A stretch of DNA of 62,879 nt from JACQNR01 sp049515175 (GTDB lineage Bacteria > Acidobacteriota > Terriglobia > UBA7540), in assembly GCA_049515175.1 (NCBI GenBank), contig JBEKUI010000001.1, positions 1-62,879 of the forward strand. The letters are read 5' to 3'. The notes below the pieces were generated by a model. The model did no database searches, was not told the origin of the DNA, and worked only from the letters and a program-made list of their open reading frames with translations. Shown here in pieces: positions 36,160-44,908 of this stretch. The translations under genes and the position numbers were made by a program. How positions within the stretch are numbered: the first letter of the stretch is position 1; every line of letters begins with the position of its first letter.

Positions 36160-37491
36160 TCACACAATAACTTCGCGCACCGGATCCCAGCACACCTTGC
36201 GCTCCTGCCGAAACGCTTCCACCGACATGACAATGGCCACCGCTTCCTCGAAGGCGCGATCGATCCCGCAGCGGGGAACGGCGCGGGACCGCACGCAGTC
36301 GAGAAAATCCTGCATGTGCCCCGTCACCTGCAGTTCGCCCGGCTTGTAGGAGTAATCGGGGGGCACCACGCCATCCGCCGGGTTCAGTCCCACCTGCAGG
36401 GCAGACTGCCGCGCCCGCGCCGATTTCTCGCGGTACTCTGGCTTCCATTCCGGCGCAAAAGTGCGACACGAATCGGGCGAGACTTCGAGCGTCTGGTCGC
36501 GGCCCAGGTACTGCGCCATCTCGCCGACGTGCACGTTGTGAAACGCGCAGTTGAATTGCACCGCCAGGTTCTGCTTGGGGTAATCGAAGAGGACCGTCCA
36601 CTGGTCCGGCACTTCACGGTCGTTCGTCCAGTAGTACAGCCCGCCGTGCGTGACGGCGCTTCCCGGAATTCCCATCCCCATCACCATGTTGACCGAATCC
36701 CAGAGATGGCTCATCAGGTCGCCGGCGATCCCCGTCCCGTAGTCCCAGTAGCAGCGCCAGGTGAAGAAGCGCTCGATGTCGAACGGCCGCGTCGGGGCGT
36801 TGGCAAGGAAACGCGTCCAGTCGATCGTTTGCGGGCCCGCGTCCGACGGCGCCTGGTGAATGTCGTAATCGGTGTAGAACTTCCACTCCGGGAACTCCGA
36901 GGTGCGGTCGATATAGGTGCGCACGAGCGGCACCTTCCCCAGCGCGCCCGAGGAGAAAAGCTGCCGCGCTTTGTGAAACGTCGGCAGGCTGTTGTAATGA
37001 TGCCCCAGCTGCAAGACGACCTTGTTCTCCTTCACCGCCTTGCGCATGGCCTTGGCCTCGTCCAGCGTCCTGCACAGTCCTTTCTCGACGTAGATGTCCT
37101 TCTTCGCCTGCGCGGCGGCGACCACCATCGGCGCGTGCCAGAAGTCCGGCGCGGCGATGATCACCACATCGATCTCCGGGTCTTGAACAACCTTCTCCCA
37201 TTCGGGCTCAATGCGCACATTGGGGTTCTTCGTGAGCCGGCGCGCCCGCGCGATGTTCCCCTGATAAAGATCGCAGATGACGCGAATCTCCGTGTTGGGC
37301 ACGGCCTGCGCCTGCCGGAGCAGGCGATGGCCCTGCGTGCCGACGCCGATGCAGCCGACTCGCAGCACGTCGTTGGGACTGCGCTGGGCGAGCAACGCGG
37401 GCGCGCCCCGTATGCCTACCGCAAGCCCTGCCGTCGTCCTGGTGGCGGCTTCGAGAAATCTGCGACGATCAAAGACCGCTGGTCGTTTCAT
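36160..37491 (-). CDS. Gfo/Idh/MocA family oxidoreductase with Tat signal
   Basis: The 443-residue protein has a twin-arginine leader (FDRRRFLEAATRTTAG) and then the NAD(P)-binding fold VLRVGCIGVGTQGHR. The catalytic Lys motif EKP of the family is EKG here (YVEKGLCRT), followed by LGHHYNSLPTFHKARQL and the C-terminal alpha/beta domain. It probably acts outside the cytoplasm on a sugar or sugar-derived substrate, possibly with tightly bound cofactor, as in Tat-exported glucose-fructose oxidoreductase. The substrate is unknown. Downstream on the same strand is the ferredoxin-methyltransferase fusion. Confidence 0.9.
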   Translation of the reverse strand: MKRPAVFDRRRFLEAATRTTAGLAVGIRGAPALLAQRSPNDVLRVGCIGVGTQGHRLLRQAQAVPNTEIRVICDLYQGNIARARRLTKNPNVRIEPEWEKVVQDPEIDVVIIAAPDFWHAPMVVAAAQAKKDIYVEKGLCRTLDEAKAMRKAVKENKVVLQLGHHYNSLPTFHKARQLFSSGALGKVPLVRTYIDRTSEFPEWKFYTDYDIHQAPSDAGPQTIDWTRFLANAPTRPFDIERFFTWRCYWDYGTGIAGDLMSHLWDSVNMVMGMGIPGSAVTHGGLYYWTNDREVPDQWTVLFDYPKQNLAVQFNCAFHNVHVGEMAQYLGRDQTLEVSPDSCRTFAPEWKPEYREKSARARQSALQVGLNPADGVVPPDYSYKPGELQVTGHMQDFLDCVRSRAVPRCGIDRAFEEAVAIVMSVEAFRQERKVCWDPVREVIV

Positions 37492-37745
37492 GAGAGCTCC
37501 TTCTCGATGAGTTTGAAGAAAGGCGCACTGCTCCTCTGGGATTCACTCGGGCGAGGACTTCGGTGGCAGCATTGTATTGCGAGGGAGGGGCTGCTTCCAG
37601 CATTTTCCTGCGCACTTCAGAAATCGACTGGCGCAGCGCGTGGCGCCGCGGTAACGCGGGGCAGCGCCAATCGTATTTTAGTACTTGTTTTGCCGGGGCG
37701 GCTCATCGGGCCGTCCGGAGAGGGCGAGTCGTGGCCGCGTCCCGG

Positions 37746-38255
37746 CTACGGCCCCTTCTCAACCGGATGGCCGTGATTGATCCAGTCGTGGAGCAGGTCG
37801 TCGGGGATGTGCAGCAGCTTGAGGTTTGTCACGCCTGCCGCGCGCAGTGCCCTGAACGCCGGCCGGATGTTGGGACACTCGCTCCAGGGGCAGCAGCCGC
37901 AGTACATCACGATGGTCTTCCCGCGCGGTGCCGTCCGCGCCCACTTCGTGAGCGCCGCCAATCCTTCCTCGGTCCTTCCCGCGCCAAAGTAGAGAGCCCC
38001 GGGAATGTGCCCGGACTTGTAGAGAAAATCGAAACCCACGTAAACGATGACCGGCTTCTCTCCGCCTTTGGAGAGGCCCGCCGCAAAGTCACCGACCTCG
38101 ACGAGGTCCGAGGCCTTCCAGGATTCGGCGCTCGCGCCGCCTGCGGCTCTCGCTCCCGTTGCCGTGCTCAGAGTCACCGCAAGCGCCGCAAGCAGAATCC
38201 AAGGCCTTCCGAACCAGCCACGGCATGGTCCTGTCAACTTTGTATTCACCCTCAC
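37746..38255 (-). CDS. Exported rhodanese-like protein
   Basis: A GTG at 38255 (GGAGGT four bases upstream) gives a signal peptide (PWILLAALAVTLSTATGARA) and 169 residues. A second GTG two codons on is possible. The rhodanese fold is seen in VIVYVGFDFLYKSGHIPGAL and the active-site loop MYCGCCPWSECP, which has four cysteines where ordinary rhodaneses have one in a six-residue loop. It could act in periplasmic sulfur or thiol-disulfide chemistry. Similar proteins are frequent in acidobacteria. It ends a run of minus-strand genes that begins at uvrC. Confidence 0.78.
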   Translation of the reverse strand: MRVNTKLTGPCRGWFGRPWILLAALAVTLSTATGARAAGGASAESWKASDLVEVGDFAAGLSKGGEKPVIVYVGFDFLYKSGHIPGALYFGAGRTEEGLAALTKWARTAPRGKTIVMYCGCCPWSECPNIRPAFRALRAAGVTNLKLLHIPDDLLHDWINHGHPVEKGP

Positions 38256-38294
38256 CGCGACCTCCAACTTCTTAAGGTACTCGCTAAAAGAATA

Positions 38295-39041
38295 TCATTC
38301 GTCACTGCCACGAGCCTTTCGCTTTGCCGGCAATTCGAGGGCCAGTCGGCGGGCCTTCACAAATTGCCAGAGGGCCGGCGCCTGCTGGCGCTTGGATGGC
38401 TCTTTGCGCAGCCGCCGCGCCAGAGCAAGCAGGTCGGCCGGGCGGTCCACGTCCCAGACAGGCTCGAGAATTGAGCATGCCAGCCCCGCGCCGATCAGAT
38501 TCCTTCGCATGTCACGGAAGGCGAAGCTCGTCCCCCAGCGCACGCCGCGAAAGATCCCGGGGACGGGCCGTCGCAGGCCAATAAGATAGAAGCCACCGTC
38601 CGGACAAGGGCCCAGCACCGCCTCGCAGACACGCAACTCGGTGAGCGCCCGGTGCAGTGTTCGCGGCGCCAGCAAGGGTGAGTCGGTCCCGATAATGACG
38701 GCCGCTTCGTAGAGGCGCAACAGGGTTTGAAAGGCGCGATCGACGCGCGCGCCGAGGTCACGGCCGCGCTGCTCAGCAAGGGTCCATTCGCTGTGTCCGG
38801 GAAAATCCGAGTACGTGCCGCCCGCGCAGAAAAACCAGCGCTCCGCGGTGCGTGATAGCTTATTCACTTTTCGCGCCGTGTCGAGGATGAGTGCGGTCTG
38901 GAGCTCGGCTGCACCGTGCGCCCCGAGCAGCAGGATCAGGCGCGTCTTGGCGCGGCCCGCCGCCGGGGCGCGGGCGAACACGCCCACCGCGAGGGCTCGA
39001 GGGAGTGGAGTGGACAGCCTCCGTGGATCGCGCTGAGGCAA
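38295..39041 (-). CDS. DUF2064 GT-A-type glycosyltransferase-like protein
   Basis: This 248-residue protein matches the DUF2064 family (TIGR04282-like, a GT-A nucleotidyl/glycosyltransferase fold). It shows VFARAPAAGRAKTRL near the N-terminus, GTDSPLL carrying the DxD-like acidic site, and LGPCPDGGFYLIGL. Relatives have been linked to arsenosugar synthesis, but no arsenic gene is nearby, so the role is open. The start is uncertain: the frame opens with TTG at 39041 with no clear Shine-Dalgarno site, and GTG codons near residues 19-21 are alternatives. Confidence 0.78.
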   Translation of the reverse strand: MPQRDPRRLSTPLPRALAVGVFARAPAAGRAKTRLILLLGAHGAAELQTALILDTARKVNKLSRTAERWFFCAGGTYSDFPGHSEWTLAEQRGRDLGARVDRAFQTLLRLYEAAVIIGTDSPLLAPRTLHRALTELRVCEAVLGPCPDGGFYLIGLRRPVPGIFRGVRWGTSFAFRDMRRNLIGAGLACSILEPVWDVDRPADLLALARRLRKEPSKRQQAPALWQFVKARRLALELPAKRKARGSDE

Positions 39042-39125
39042 GGATCGTGTCCGGAATCAGATGTCACTATTGCGGGCGTGCAAAGCCACGCGCCGTCGCC
39101 GCAAGGAAGTGACGACGGACGTTCT

Positions 39126-39638
39126 TTAGATGAAAAGCTGCTCGTCGGCGGGGGCATCCGTCGCGGTCGTCCGGCGCCGTCGGGAGAAAAGGAACTCCAG
39201 CCCCGAGCGCACACCCTTGACCACCGCTGCCACTTCATTCAGCGGCGCAAGCACCCCGCGCTGCACGACGTCGGCCGTGTTCTCGACCTTCGCCACCAGG
39301 TTCGAGACCATCTCGTCGATGCGCGCCACTTGGACCCGGCTCTTGTCCACCAGTTCAGCGACCGCCTCATCGACGCGCTCCGTCCGTTGCCGCAACGTGC
39401 GGCTGATGTCCGACAGATTCTGGGTGATGGTCCGCACCGGCTCGCGCGAGTTGTTCAGGATCTCGCCCACTGACTCGGTAAGGGGATCGAGCCGCTGCTT
39501 GATGTCGGCCCGCACTCCCTGCAGCTCCCCATGGATCTTGCCCATGGTGAGCCAGATCCCCACCATCGCGCTAGCCTGCATCAGCACCGCTACGGCAACC
39601 AGCACGAGCACCACAATTAGTCCAGTGTCATTGGCCAT
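39126..39638 (-). CDS. DUF948-like membrane coiled-coil protein
   Basis: This 170-residue protein has a single N-terminal membrane helix (about 7-32, LIVVLVLVAVAVLMQASAMV) followed by a long heptad-rich segment (40-150: ADIKQRLDPLTESVGEILN.., TDVVQRGVLAPLNEVAAVV) typical of DUF948 or chemoreceptor-like signalling rods. There is no catalytic motif. It sits just downstream of two YtxH genes, a common pairing in stress-envelope loci. Confidence 0.7.
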   Translation of the reverse strand: MANDTGLIVVLVLVAVAVLMQASAMVGIWLTMGKIHGELQGVRADIKQRLDPLTESVGEILNNSREPVRTITQNLSDISRTLRQRTERVDEAVAELVDKSRVQVARIDEMVSNLVAKVENTADVVQRGVLAPLNEVAAVVKGVRSGLEFLFSRRRRTTATDAPADEQLFI

Positions 39639-39674
39639 GGTCTACCCTTCAACAGGGGTCTCGCAAGGGCAGCA

Positions 39675-39971
39675 CTACTTCGCCTTGCCTTTCTCTTCCT
39701 GATAAGCCTGCTTGCCGGCCTCGAGAGCGGCCGAAAGCTGCTCCTTCTGCTTCGCCACCACGTCCCGAGCCCGGTCCACGGCCGCTTCGGCCTGCCCGCG
39801 AATCTCCCTGCCCTTGGTAGTCACGTAGCCGCGGCCCTCCTCCGCCTTCTGCGTGAGGTAGTCGCGCGTTTCCTTGCCCGACCGCGGCGCGAAGAGCAGC
39901 GCCACAATCGCTCCCAAACCCATCCCCGCTAGGAAATAGGCAACCTTCGATGCTCCGTTGTCGTCACTCAT
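39675..39971 (-). CDS. YtxH domain protein 1
   Basis: This 98-residue protein begins with a membrane segment (KVAYFLAGMGLGAIVALLFAP) followed by RSGKETRDYLTQKAEEG and a long amphipathic helix, which is the YtxH pattern. GGGAGGG lies upstream of the ATG. It is paralogous to the next gene upstream, and the two lie 18 bases apart. Role: stress-related membrane protein, exact function unknown. Confidence 0.82.
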   Translation of the reverse strand: MSDDNGASKVAYFLAGMGLGAIVALLFAPRSGKETRDYLTQKAEEGRGYVTTKGREIRGQAEAAVDRARDVVAKQKEQLSAALEAGKQAYQEEKGKAK

Positions 39972-39989
39972 GAAAAACCCTCCCGCAAT

Positions 39990-40223
39990 CTACTGAGCAA
40001 GCTTGCTCGCCCAGTCTTTCCCGCGTCCCACAGCTTCCTCAGCCTTGTCGCGAAGTCCCTTGCCCACCGATGTCACGTAGTCGGACCCTTCCTCGGCGCG
40101 CCGGGCCAGATACTTGCGCGTGTCCTTCCCGGATTGAGGGGCGAACAGCAGCGCCAACCCGGCGCCGACCCCCATCCCCACCAGCAGGAACCCCAGGTAA
40201 TGTACTCCGTTGCAGTCACTCAT
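39990..40223 (-). CDS. YtxH domain protein 2
   Basis: This 77-residue paralogue of the downstream gene has the same order: membrane helix (GFLLVGMGVGAGLALLFAP), then QSGKDTRKYLARRAEEG and a short helix. GGAGGT lies five bases before the ATG. The pair probably arose by tandem duplication. Confidence 0.8.
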   Translation of the reverse strand: MSDCNGVHYLGFLLVGMGVGAGLALLFAPQSGKDTRKYLARRAEEGSDYVTSVGKGLRDKAEEAVGRGKDWASKLAQ

Positions 40224-40333
40224 GGCGAACCTCCATCGACTTCCAGCGAAGAATCTACCAAACCGAAACGTCTAAGGCAAGTGGAAAGTTAGGATTTTGA
40301 ATTGATTATTCTTAGACCGTCTGGACGACTTAT

Positions 40334-42154
40334 TTAATGGCTGGGATCCTTTATGGTGGCAAAGTGGGCGACTATAGCCTTCGCCTGGCGGGTGGGAATT
40401 ACCTGCGCCAGTTCTTCCGCGCGGGCCTCCTGGATTCTGGTCAGGCTGCCGAACTGACGCAACAGCTTCTTTGCAGTTCGTTCTCCGACACCGTCGATTT
40501 GGAGAAGTTCGCTGGTGATCTGACGGCCGACCCGGCGGGCACGGTGGAAGCCGACCGCAAAGCGGTGCGCCTCATCCCGGATCTGCTGAATGAGGTGCAG
40601 GACCGGGGAATGATGGTCGAGCACCACCGGCTCCTTCTCGCGCCCATACACGAACAGGATTTCCTCCCGTTTGGCAATGCTGGCAAGCGGCTGGTTAATA
40701 ATCTGCAACTCTTCGAGTGACTGCGCCGCGGCGTGGAGCTGGCCGATACCGCCGTCGATGAGGATCAGGTCGGGCAGCGGCTTCTTTTCTTCCTGGAGCC
40801 GGCGGTAGCGGCGGGCGACCACCTCGCGCATGCTGGCAAAGTCATCATTCGAGGGCACGGTCTTGATGATGAATTTCCGGTAGTCCGCTTTCTTCATTCT
40901 TCCGCCCTCCCAAACCACCAGCGAGGCCACGATATCGGTTCCCTGAATGTGCGAGACGTCGAAGCATTCGACGCGCTCAGGAGGTTTGGGGAGTTCGAGC
41001 GCTTCCGCCAAGCCTTCTAGCATTTCGCGCGTCTGCGGTTTGAGGATGCGGAAGCGGCGCTCGAAGCTGTGCCGGGCGTTGCGCGCCACCAGTTCCAGCA
41101 GGGCGCGCTTGGGCCCGCGTTGCGGCGTGTGGATTTCCACCTTCCGCCCACGCTTCTCGGAAAGCAGTTCCTCCAGAATCTCGCGATCGTCAAAATCCAC
41201 GGGCACGTGAATCTCCGCCGGAACATACGGCTGGTCGAGGTACACCTGCTTGACCAGCGAGGAGAACAGTTCGTGGGGATTGAAGTCCTTGAGGTCCTCC
41301 CAGAAAAACTCCCGCCGGTCGACGGCGCGCCCGCCCCGCAGGTGGAAGAGGTTCACGGCCACCAGCGGTCCTTCCTGGTGGAAGCCGAAGATGTCGGCGT
41401 CCTCGCCGCGCGCCGCGGCCATCTTCTGCCGCTCCTTCAACTCTTCGACCGTGGCGGCCAGGTCGCGGTAGCGCGCCGCCTCCTCAAATTGCTCGGCGTC
41501 GGAGGCAGCAATCATGCGGGCGTGCAAATCGCGCACCAAGTCGCTTTCGCGCGCCTCCAGCAACCAGCGCACGTCGCGTACCGCCTCGGCGTAGCGATCC
41601 GGCGTGGTCAAGCCCTCGACGCACGGACCCAAGCAGCGTTTGATGTGGTATTGGAGGCACGCCCGCGGGTGGAAACGCGTCAGGTCTACTGTGCAGGAAG
41701 GCACCAGGAAGCGGCGGTGGATCAAATCGACAATGCGGTAGGCGAGGCGGGCGGGAAAGTAGGGCCCGAAGTAAGCCGAGCCGTCCTTCTTCAGCCGCCG
41801 CGTCACATAGACGCGCGGGAAGCGCTCGCCCAGAGTCAGCTTGATGTGCGGGTAGCTCTTGTCATCGCGCAGCAGGACGTTGTAACGCGGCTTGAGCTGC
41901 TTGATGAGATTGTTCTCTAGAGCAATGGCCTCGCGCTCGTTGTCCACCAGGATGGTCTCGAGGTCACGGGCAGCCTCAAGCATCCGGTCGCGCTTGGCGT
42001 CGGGCGGGCGCGACTCCTGAAAGTACGAGCGCACGCGCTGGCGCAGCGACTTCGCCTTGCCGACGTAGATGGGCCGGCCCGCCTCATCCCTGAAGATGTA
42101 AACGCCGGGCTGGGCGGGCAAGGCTTCCGCTTTCCTGGCCAGTGCCTCAGGCAT
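40334..42154 (-). CDS. uvrC: Excinuclease ABC subunit C
   Basis: The 606-residue UvrC makes the two incisions of nucleotide excision repair together with UvrA and UvrB. It starts with the GIY-YIG nuclease (GVYIFRDEAGRPIYVGKAKSL, residues 17-37). It continues with a cysteine-containing region, the UVR motif (about 195-230), the RNase H-like C-terminal nuclease (ECFDVSHIQGTDIVAS, DLILIDGGIGQLHA) and the terminal helix-hairpin-helix pair. Length is normal. uvrA lies 8 kb away on the same strand; uvrB is not in the window. Confidence 0.96.
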   Translation of the reverse strand: MPEALARKAEALPAQPGVYIFRDEAGRPIYVGKAKSLRQRVRSYFQESRPPDAKRDRMLEAARDLETILVDNEREAIALENNLIKQLKPRYNVLLRDDKSYPHIKLTLGERFPRVYVTRRLKKDGSAYFGPYFPARLAYRIVDLIHRRFLVPSCTVDLTRFHPRACLQYHIKRCLGPCVEGLTTPDRYAEAVRDVRWLLEARESDLVRDLHARMIAASDAEQFEEAARYRDLAATVEELKERQKMAAARGEDADIFGFHQEGPLVAVNLFHLRGGRAVDRREFFWEDLKDFNPHELFSSLVKQVYLDQPYVPAEIHVPVDFDDREILEELLSEKRGRKVEIHTPQRGPKRALLELVARNARHSFERRFRILKPQTREMLEGLAEALELPKPPERVECFDVSHIQGTDIVASLVVWEGGRMKKADYRKFIIKTVPSNDDFASMREVVARRYRRLQEEKKPLPDLILIDGGIGQLHAAAQSLEELQIINQPLASIAKREEILFVYGREKEPVVLDHHSPVLHLIQQIRDEAHRFAVGFHRARRVGRQITSELLQIDGVGERTAKKLLRQFGSLTRIQEARAEELAQVIPTRQAKAIVAHFATIKDPSH

Positions 42155-42267
42155 ATAACTTCCCGCCTTTCATTATCGGCCCGGCGACGGGGGTGTCAAT
42201 CGGCCCCCGGGCGGCGGTGCGCGCCCACGCATTGACAGCTTTGGAGGGACGCGGCGACAATCATCAC

Positions 42268-42720
42268 ATGCGCTGGCTGGTCATCGCGGCCCTTTTTCTC
42301 GCCCTGAGTGCAGGCCTGCCGCCGCTCGTCGCCCAGGACGTCGCGCCGCCCGAACCGGAAGCGGAAGCCAAGCCTTATGTCCCGCCCGCTGCCTGGAAGT
42401 CGGTCGAGGTGGGAAATTTCTATCTGAGGAGGAAGCGCTACCGCGCCGCGCTCAGCCGCTTTCAGGAAGCGGCGAAGACTGATCCCTACTATGCGCCGTC
42501 GTATCTCGGCATGGGGAACGTCTACGACCGCCTGGGCTTGAAGCAGAAAGCGTTGGAGAATTACCGCAAGTACCTCGACCTGCTGCCTTCGAGCAAAGAG
42601 GCAGAGGAAGCGCGAGACATCCAAAAGGCCATCAACCGATTGGAGCGTCAGCTGCGCTCGCGCCACTCATCGACCCGCACTCAGCCCGCCTCGGGTTCTT
42701 CCTCTTCCCCGACAGACTGA
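42268..42720 (+). CDS. Small exported TPR protein
   Basis: ATG 42268 gives a signal peptide (MRWLVIAALFLALSAGLPPLVAQ) and a 150-residue product; the frame from 42142 adds 42 residues without signal character. Two or three TPR units follow (GNFYLRRKRYRAALSRFQEA, YLGMGNVYDRLGLKQKALEN). No good Shine-Dalgarno sequence is adjacent. The 3' end overlaps the convergent DUF2007 gene by 40 bases. Confidence 0.75.
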   Translation: MRWLVIAALFLALSAGLPPLVAQDVAPPEPEAEAKPYVPPAAWKSVEVGNFYLRRKRYRAALSRFQEAAKTDPYYAPSYLGMGNVYDRLGLKQKALENYRKYLDLLPSSKEAEEARDIQKAINRLERQLRSRHSSTRTQPASGSSSSPTD

Positions 42721-42962
42721 TCCTCCGGCCCTGCGGTGGCAAGGGCGCTTTCTAGAAATTGAGTCGCGCGCTCCGCGTCTTCCTCGCGCACCAGCAACTG
42801 CACGTCGAGAAAAGGAAACGTGTCGGCAGCGACCTCTCCGGGGATCTCGCACTCGATCCCCTCCTGGGCCAGCAGACCCCGGGCCAGTTCCGCGTCCAGC
42901 CGCGCCGTATTGCCACTGAAGATTCGGATCGGGACCAGATGCGTCTTTGATTCTTCGCTCAT
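42681..42962 (-). CDS. DUF2007 family protein
   Basis: This 93-residue protein resembles DUF2007 (putative signal-transducing protein): IRIFSGNTARLDAELARGLL, then LDVQLLVREEDAERATQFL. An acidic tail follows. Function unknown. It overlaps the 3' end of the opposing TPR gene. Confidence 0.7.
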   Translation of the reverse strand: MSEESKTHLVPIRIFSGNTARLDAELARGLLAQEGIECEIPGEVAADTFPFLDVQLLVREEDAERATQFLESALATAGPEDQSVGEEEEPEAG

Positions 42963-43072
42963 GGGAGTCCAGTATAATGCAGCGCGGGCCGGAGAGGGCG
43001 GGAGATGGTGATTCCCCTAACTGTGGCCCCTGTTTATGACCGTCTTAGCACTTGCATTTTGCGCGTGAGCCA

Positions 43073-43087
43073 CGGGCGAGACGCCCG
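43073..43087. repeat. Palindrome CGGGCG-AGA-CGCCCG
   Basis: Six-base arms enclose AGA inside GAGCCACGGGCGAGACGCCC, a motif recognisable as part of the dispersed palindrome class (minus strand GTGGCGCGGGCGTCTCGCCC). It lies upstream of the D-aminoacylase gene. Confidence 0.5.
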
Positions 43088-43146
43088 CGCCACCCCATCG
43101 CCGCCGCTCATGGACTGGCCCCACGACGCAAACGAAGGAGATTCCA

Positions 43147-44862
43147 GTGAAACTGGTTAAAAGCAGTTTTCGTCACTCGTGGTTTGTGTGGGTTGGCTTG
43201 GTGGCCGTTACATTGATGAGCCTCCAGACCGTGGCGCAATCCGCCCCGCCGCTGCAATACGACCTGCTAATCACCAACGGCCGCATCCTCGATGGCACGG
43301 GCGGACCGTGGTTTGCGGGGTCAGTGGCGGTGAAGGACGGCAAGATCGTGGCTGTGGGCCGGCTGCCCGGGGCCACGGCGCGCCAAGTCATCGACGCCAA
43401 GGGCCTAATCGTTTCGCCCGGCTTCATCGATCTGCACAGCCACTCGGATTTCACGTTGCTCGTGGATGGCAAGGCGGAGAGCAAAATCCGCCAAGGCGTA
43501 ACGACGGAAATTCTGGGTGAGGCGTCCTCCGCCGCGCCGGTGCTCGGACCCGCCGCCATGGACTTTGAGAGAAGCCTTGAGCCGATGGGCCTGAAGGGCG
43601 ACTGGACAACTTACGCCGAATACTTCGCGCGGTTCAAGCGGCAGGGGATTTCCGTCAATATCGCCTCATATGTCGGCAGCGGACAAGTGCGCGAATGCGT
43701 AATGGGAAACGTCAACCGCGCGCCCTCCGCCGAGGAGATGGAAAGGATGAAAGGCCTGGTCGAGCAGGCGATGCGCGACGGTGCTATCGGGCTCTCTTCG
43801 GGGCTCATCTATCCGCCCAACTCTTTTGCGACGACCGGCGAATTAATCGAGCTCGCGAAAGTGGCGGCGCAATACGGGGGCATTTATGCCACCCACATCC
43901 GCAGCGAGAGCGATACGAGTTTGAGCGCTCTCGACGAAGCGATTGAAATCAGCGAAAAGGGGGAACTGCCCACGCACATCTTCCACTTCAAGAAGTACGG
44001 GCGCGCCAACTGGGGCCACATGCCGGAGCAGATCGAGCGCATTCAGGCGGCGCGCGACCGGGGCCTCGAAATTACCGCCGACCAGTATCCCTACATTGCG
44101 GCTATGACCGGACTGGAAATGTGCATTCCGCCCAAATTCATGGAGGGCACGTCGGAAGAGTTCGTCGCACGCTTGAAGGACCCCAAAGTGCGCGCCGAGA
44201 TCCGCCGGGCGATCGAGAACGGGTTGCCGGGTTGGGGCGACAACGAGGTGAAAAGCGTGGGTGGCTGGCACGGAGTGCTGGTGGCCGCGCTGCAGAAGCC
44301 GGAGAACAAACAGTACGAAGGGAAGCGCATGGACGAGGTCGCGGGGGCGATGGGCAAGGACCCGCTCGATGCGCTCTGCGATCTGCTGATTTCCGAAGGC
44401 GGAAGTGCTGAGGCCGTCTACTTCGGTATGAGCGACGAGGATGTGCGCCTCGCCATGCAGCAACCCTGGGTGGGCATCGGCTCGGACGGCACGGCGGTGA
44501 ATCCCGCTATGGCCTTCGCCGGCAAACCGCACCCGCGCTTTTATGGGACTTTCCCACGCGTCCTCGGTTACTACGTGCGCGAGCAGAAGGTGCTAACCCT
44601 ACCGGAAGCGATTCGCAAAATGACTTCGTTTTCCGCTCAGATCAACGGCTTGAACGACCGCGGCCTGCTGCGACCCGGCATGGCTGCCGATATTACTATC
44701 TTCGACCCGGCAATCGTCACGGACAGAGCTACTTTCGAAAACCCGCTCCAGTACTCGGTGGGAATCGAATACGTAATCGTCAATGGGACGGTCGTGCTAA
44801 ACAAGGGAGAGCACACCGGGGCGAAACCGGGCCACGTGCTCTACGGCCGCGGGAAATCGTAG
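43147..44862 (+). CDS. N-acyl-D-amino-acid deacylase family amidohydrolase
   Basis: GTG 43147 follows AAGGAG with good spacing. The 571-residue protein has a signal peptide and the amidohydrolase fold: metal motif GFIDLHSHSDFTLL, then RQGVTTEILGE, and the segments THIRSESD, HFKKYGRANWG, DQYPYIAAMTGLEM and GSDGTAVNP with the metal-binding Asp. Family members release D-amino acids or cleave cyclic amides; the exported form here may salvage D-amino acids from peptidoglycan. The neighbour GH97 is convergent. Confidence 0.9.
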   Translation: MKLVKSSFRHSWFVWVGLVAVTLMSLQTVAQSAPPLQYDLLITNGRILDGTGGPWFAGSVAVKDGKIVAVGRLPGATARQVIDAKGLIVSPGFIDLHSHSDFTLLVDGKAESKIRQGVTTEILGEASSAAPVLGPAAMDFERSLEPMGLKGDWTTYAEYFARFKRQGISVNIASYVGSGQVRECVMGNVNRAPSAEEMERMKGLVEQAMRDGAIGLSSGLIYPPNSFATTGELIELAKVAAQYGGIYATHIRSESDTSLSALDEAIEISEKGELPTHIFHFKKYGRANWGHMPEQIERIQAARDRGLEITADQYPYIAAMTGLEMCIPPKFMEGTSEEFVARLKDPKVRAEIRRAIENGLPGWGDNEVKSVGGWHGVLVAALQKPENKQYEGKRMDEVAGAMGKDPLDALCDLLISEGGSAEAVYFGMSDEDVRLAMQQPWVGIGSDGTAVNPAMAFAGKPHPRFYGTFPRVLGYYVREQKVLTLPEAIRKMTSFSAQINGLNDRGLLRPGMAADITIFDPAIVTDRATFENPLQYSVGIEYVIVNGTVVLNKGEHTGAKPGHVLYGRGKS

Positions 44863-44908
44863 GCACGCCCGTCGTGACAATCCCCCGGAATGCCGCGGTT
44901 TGCCGCCG

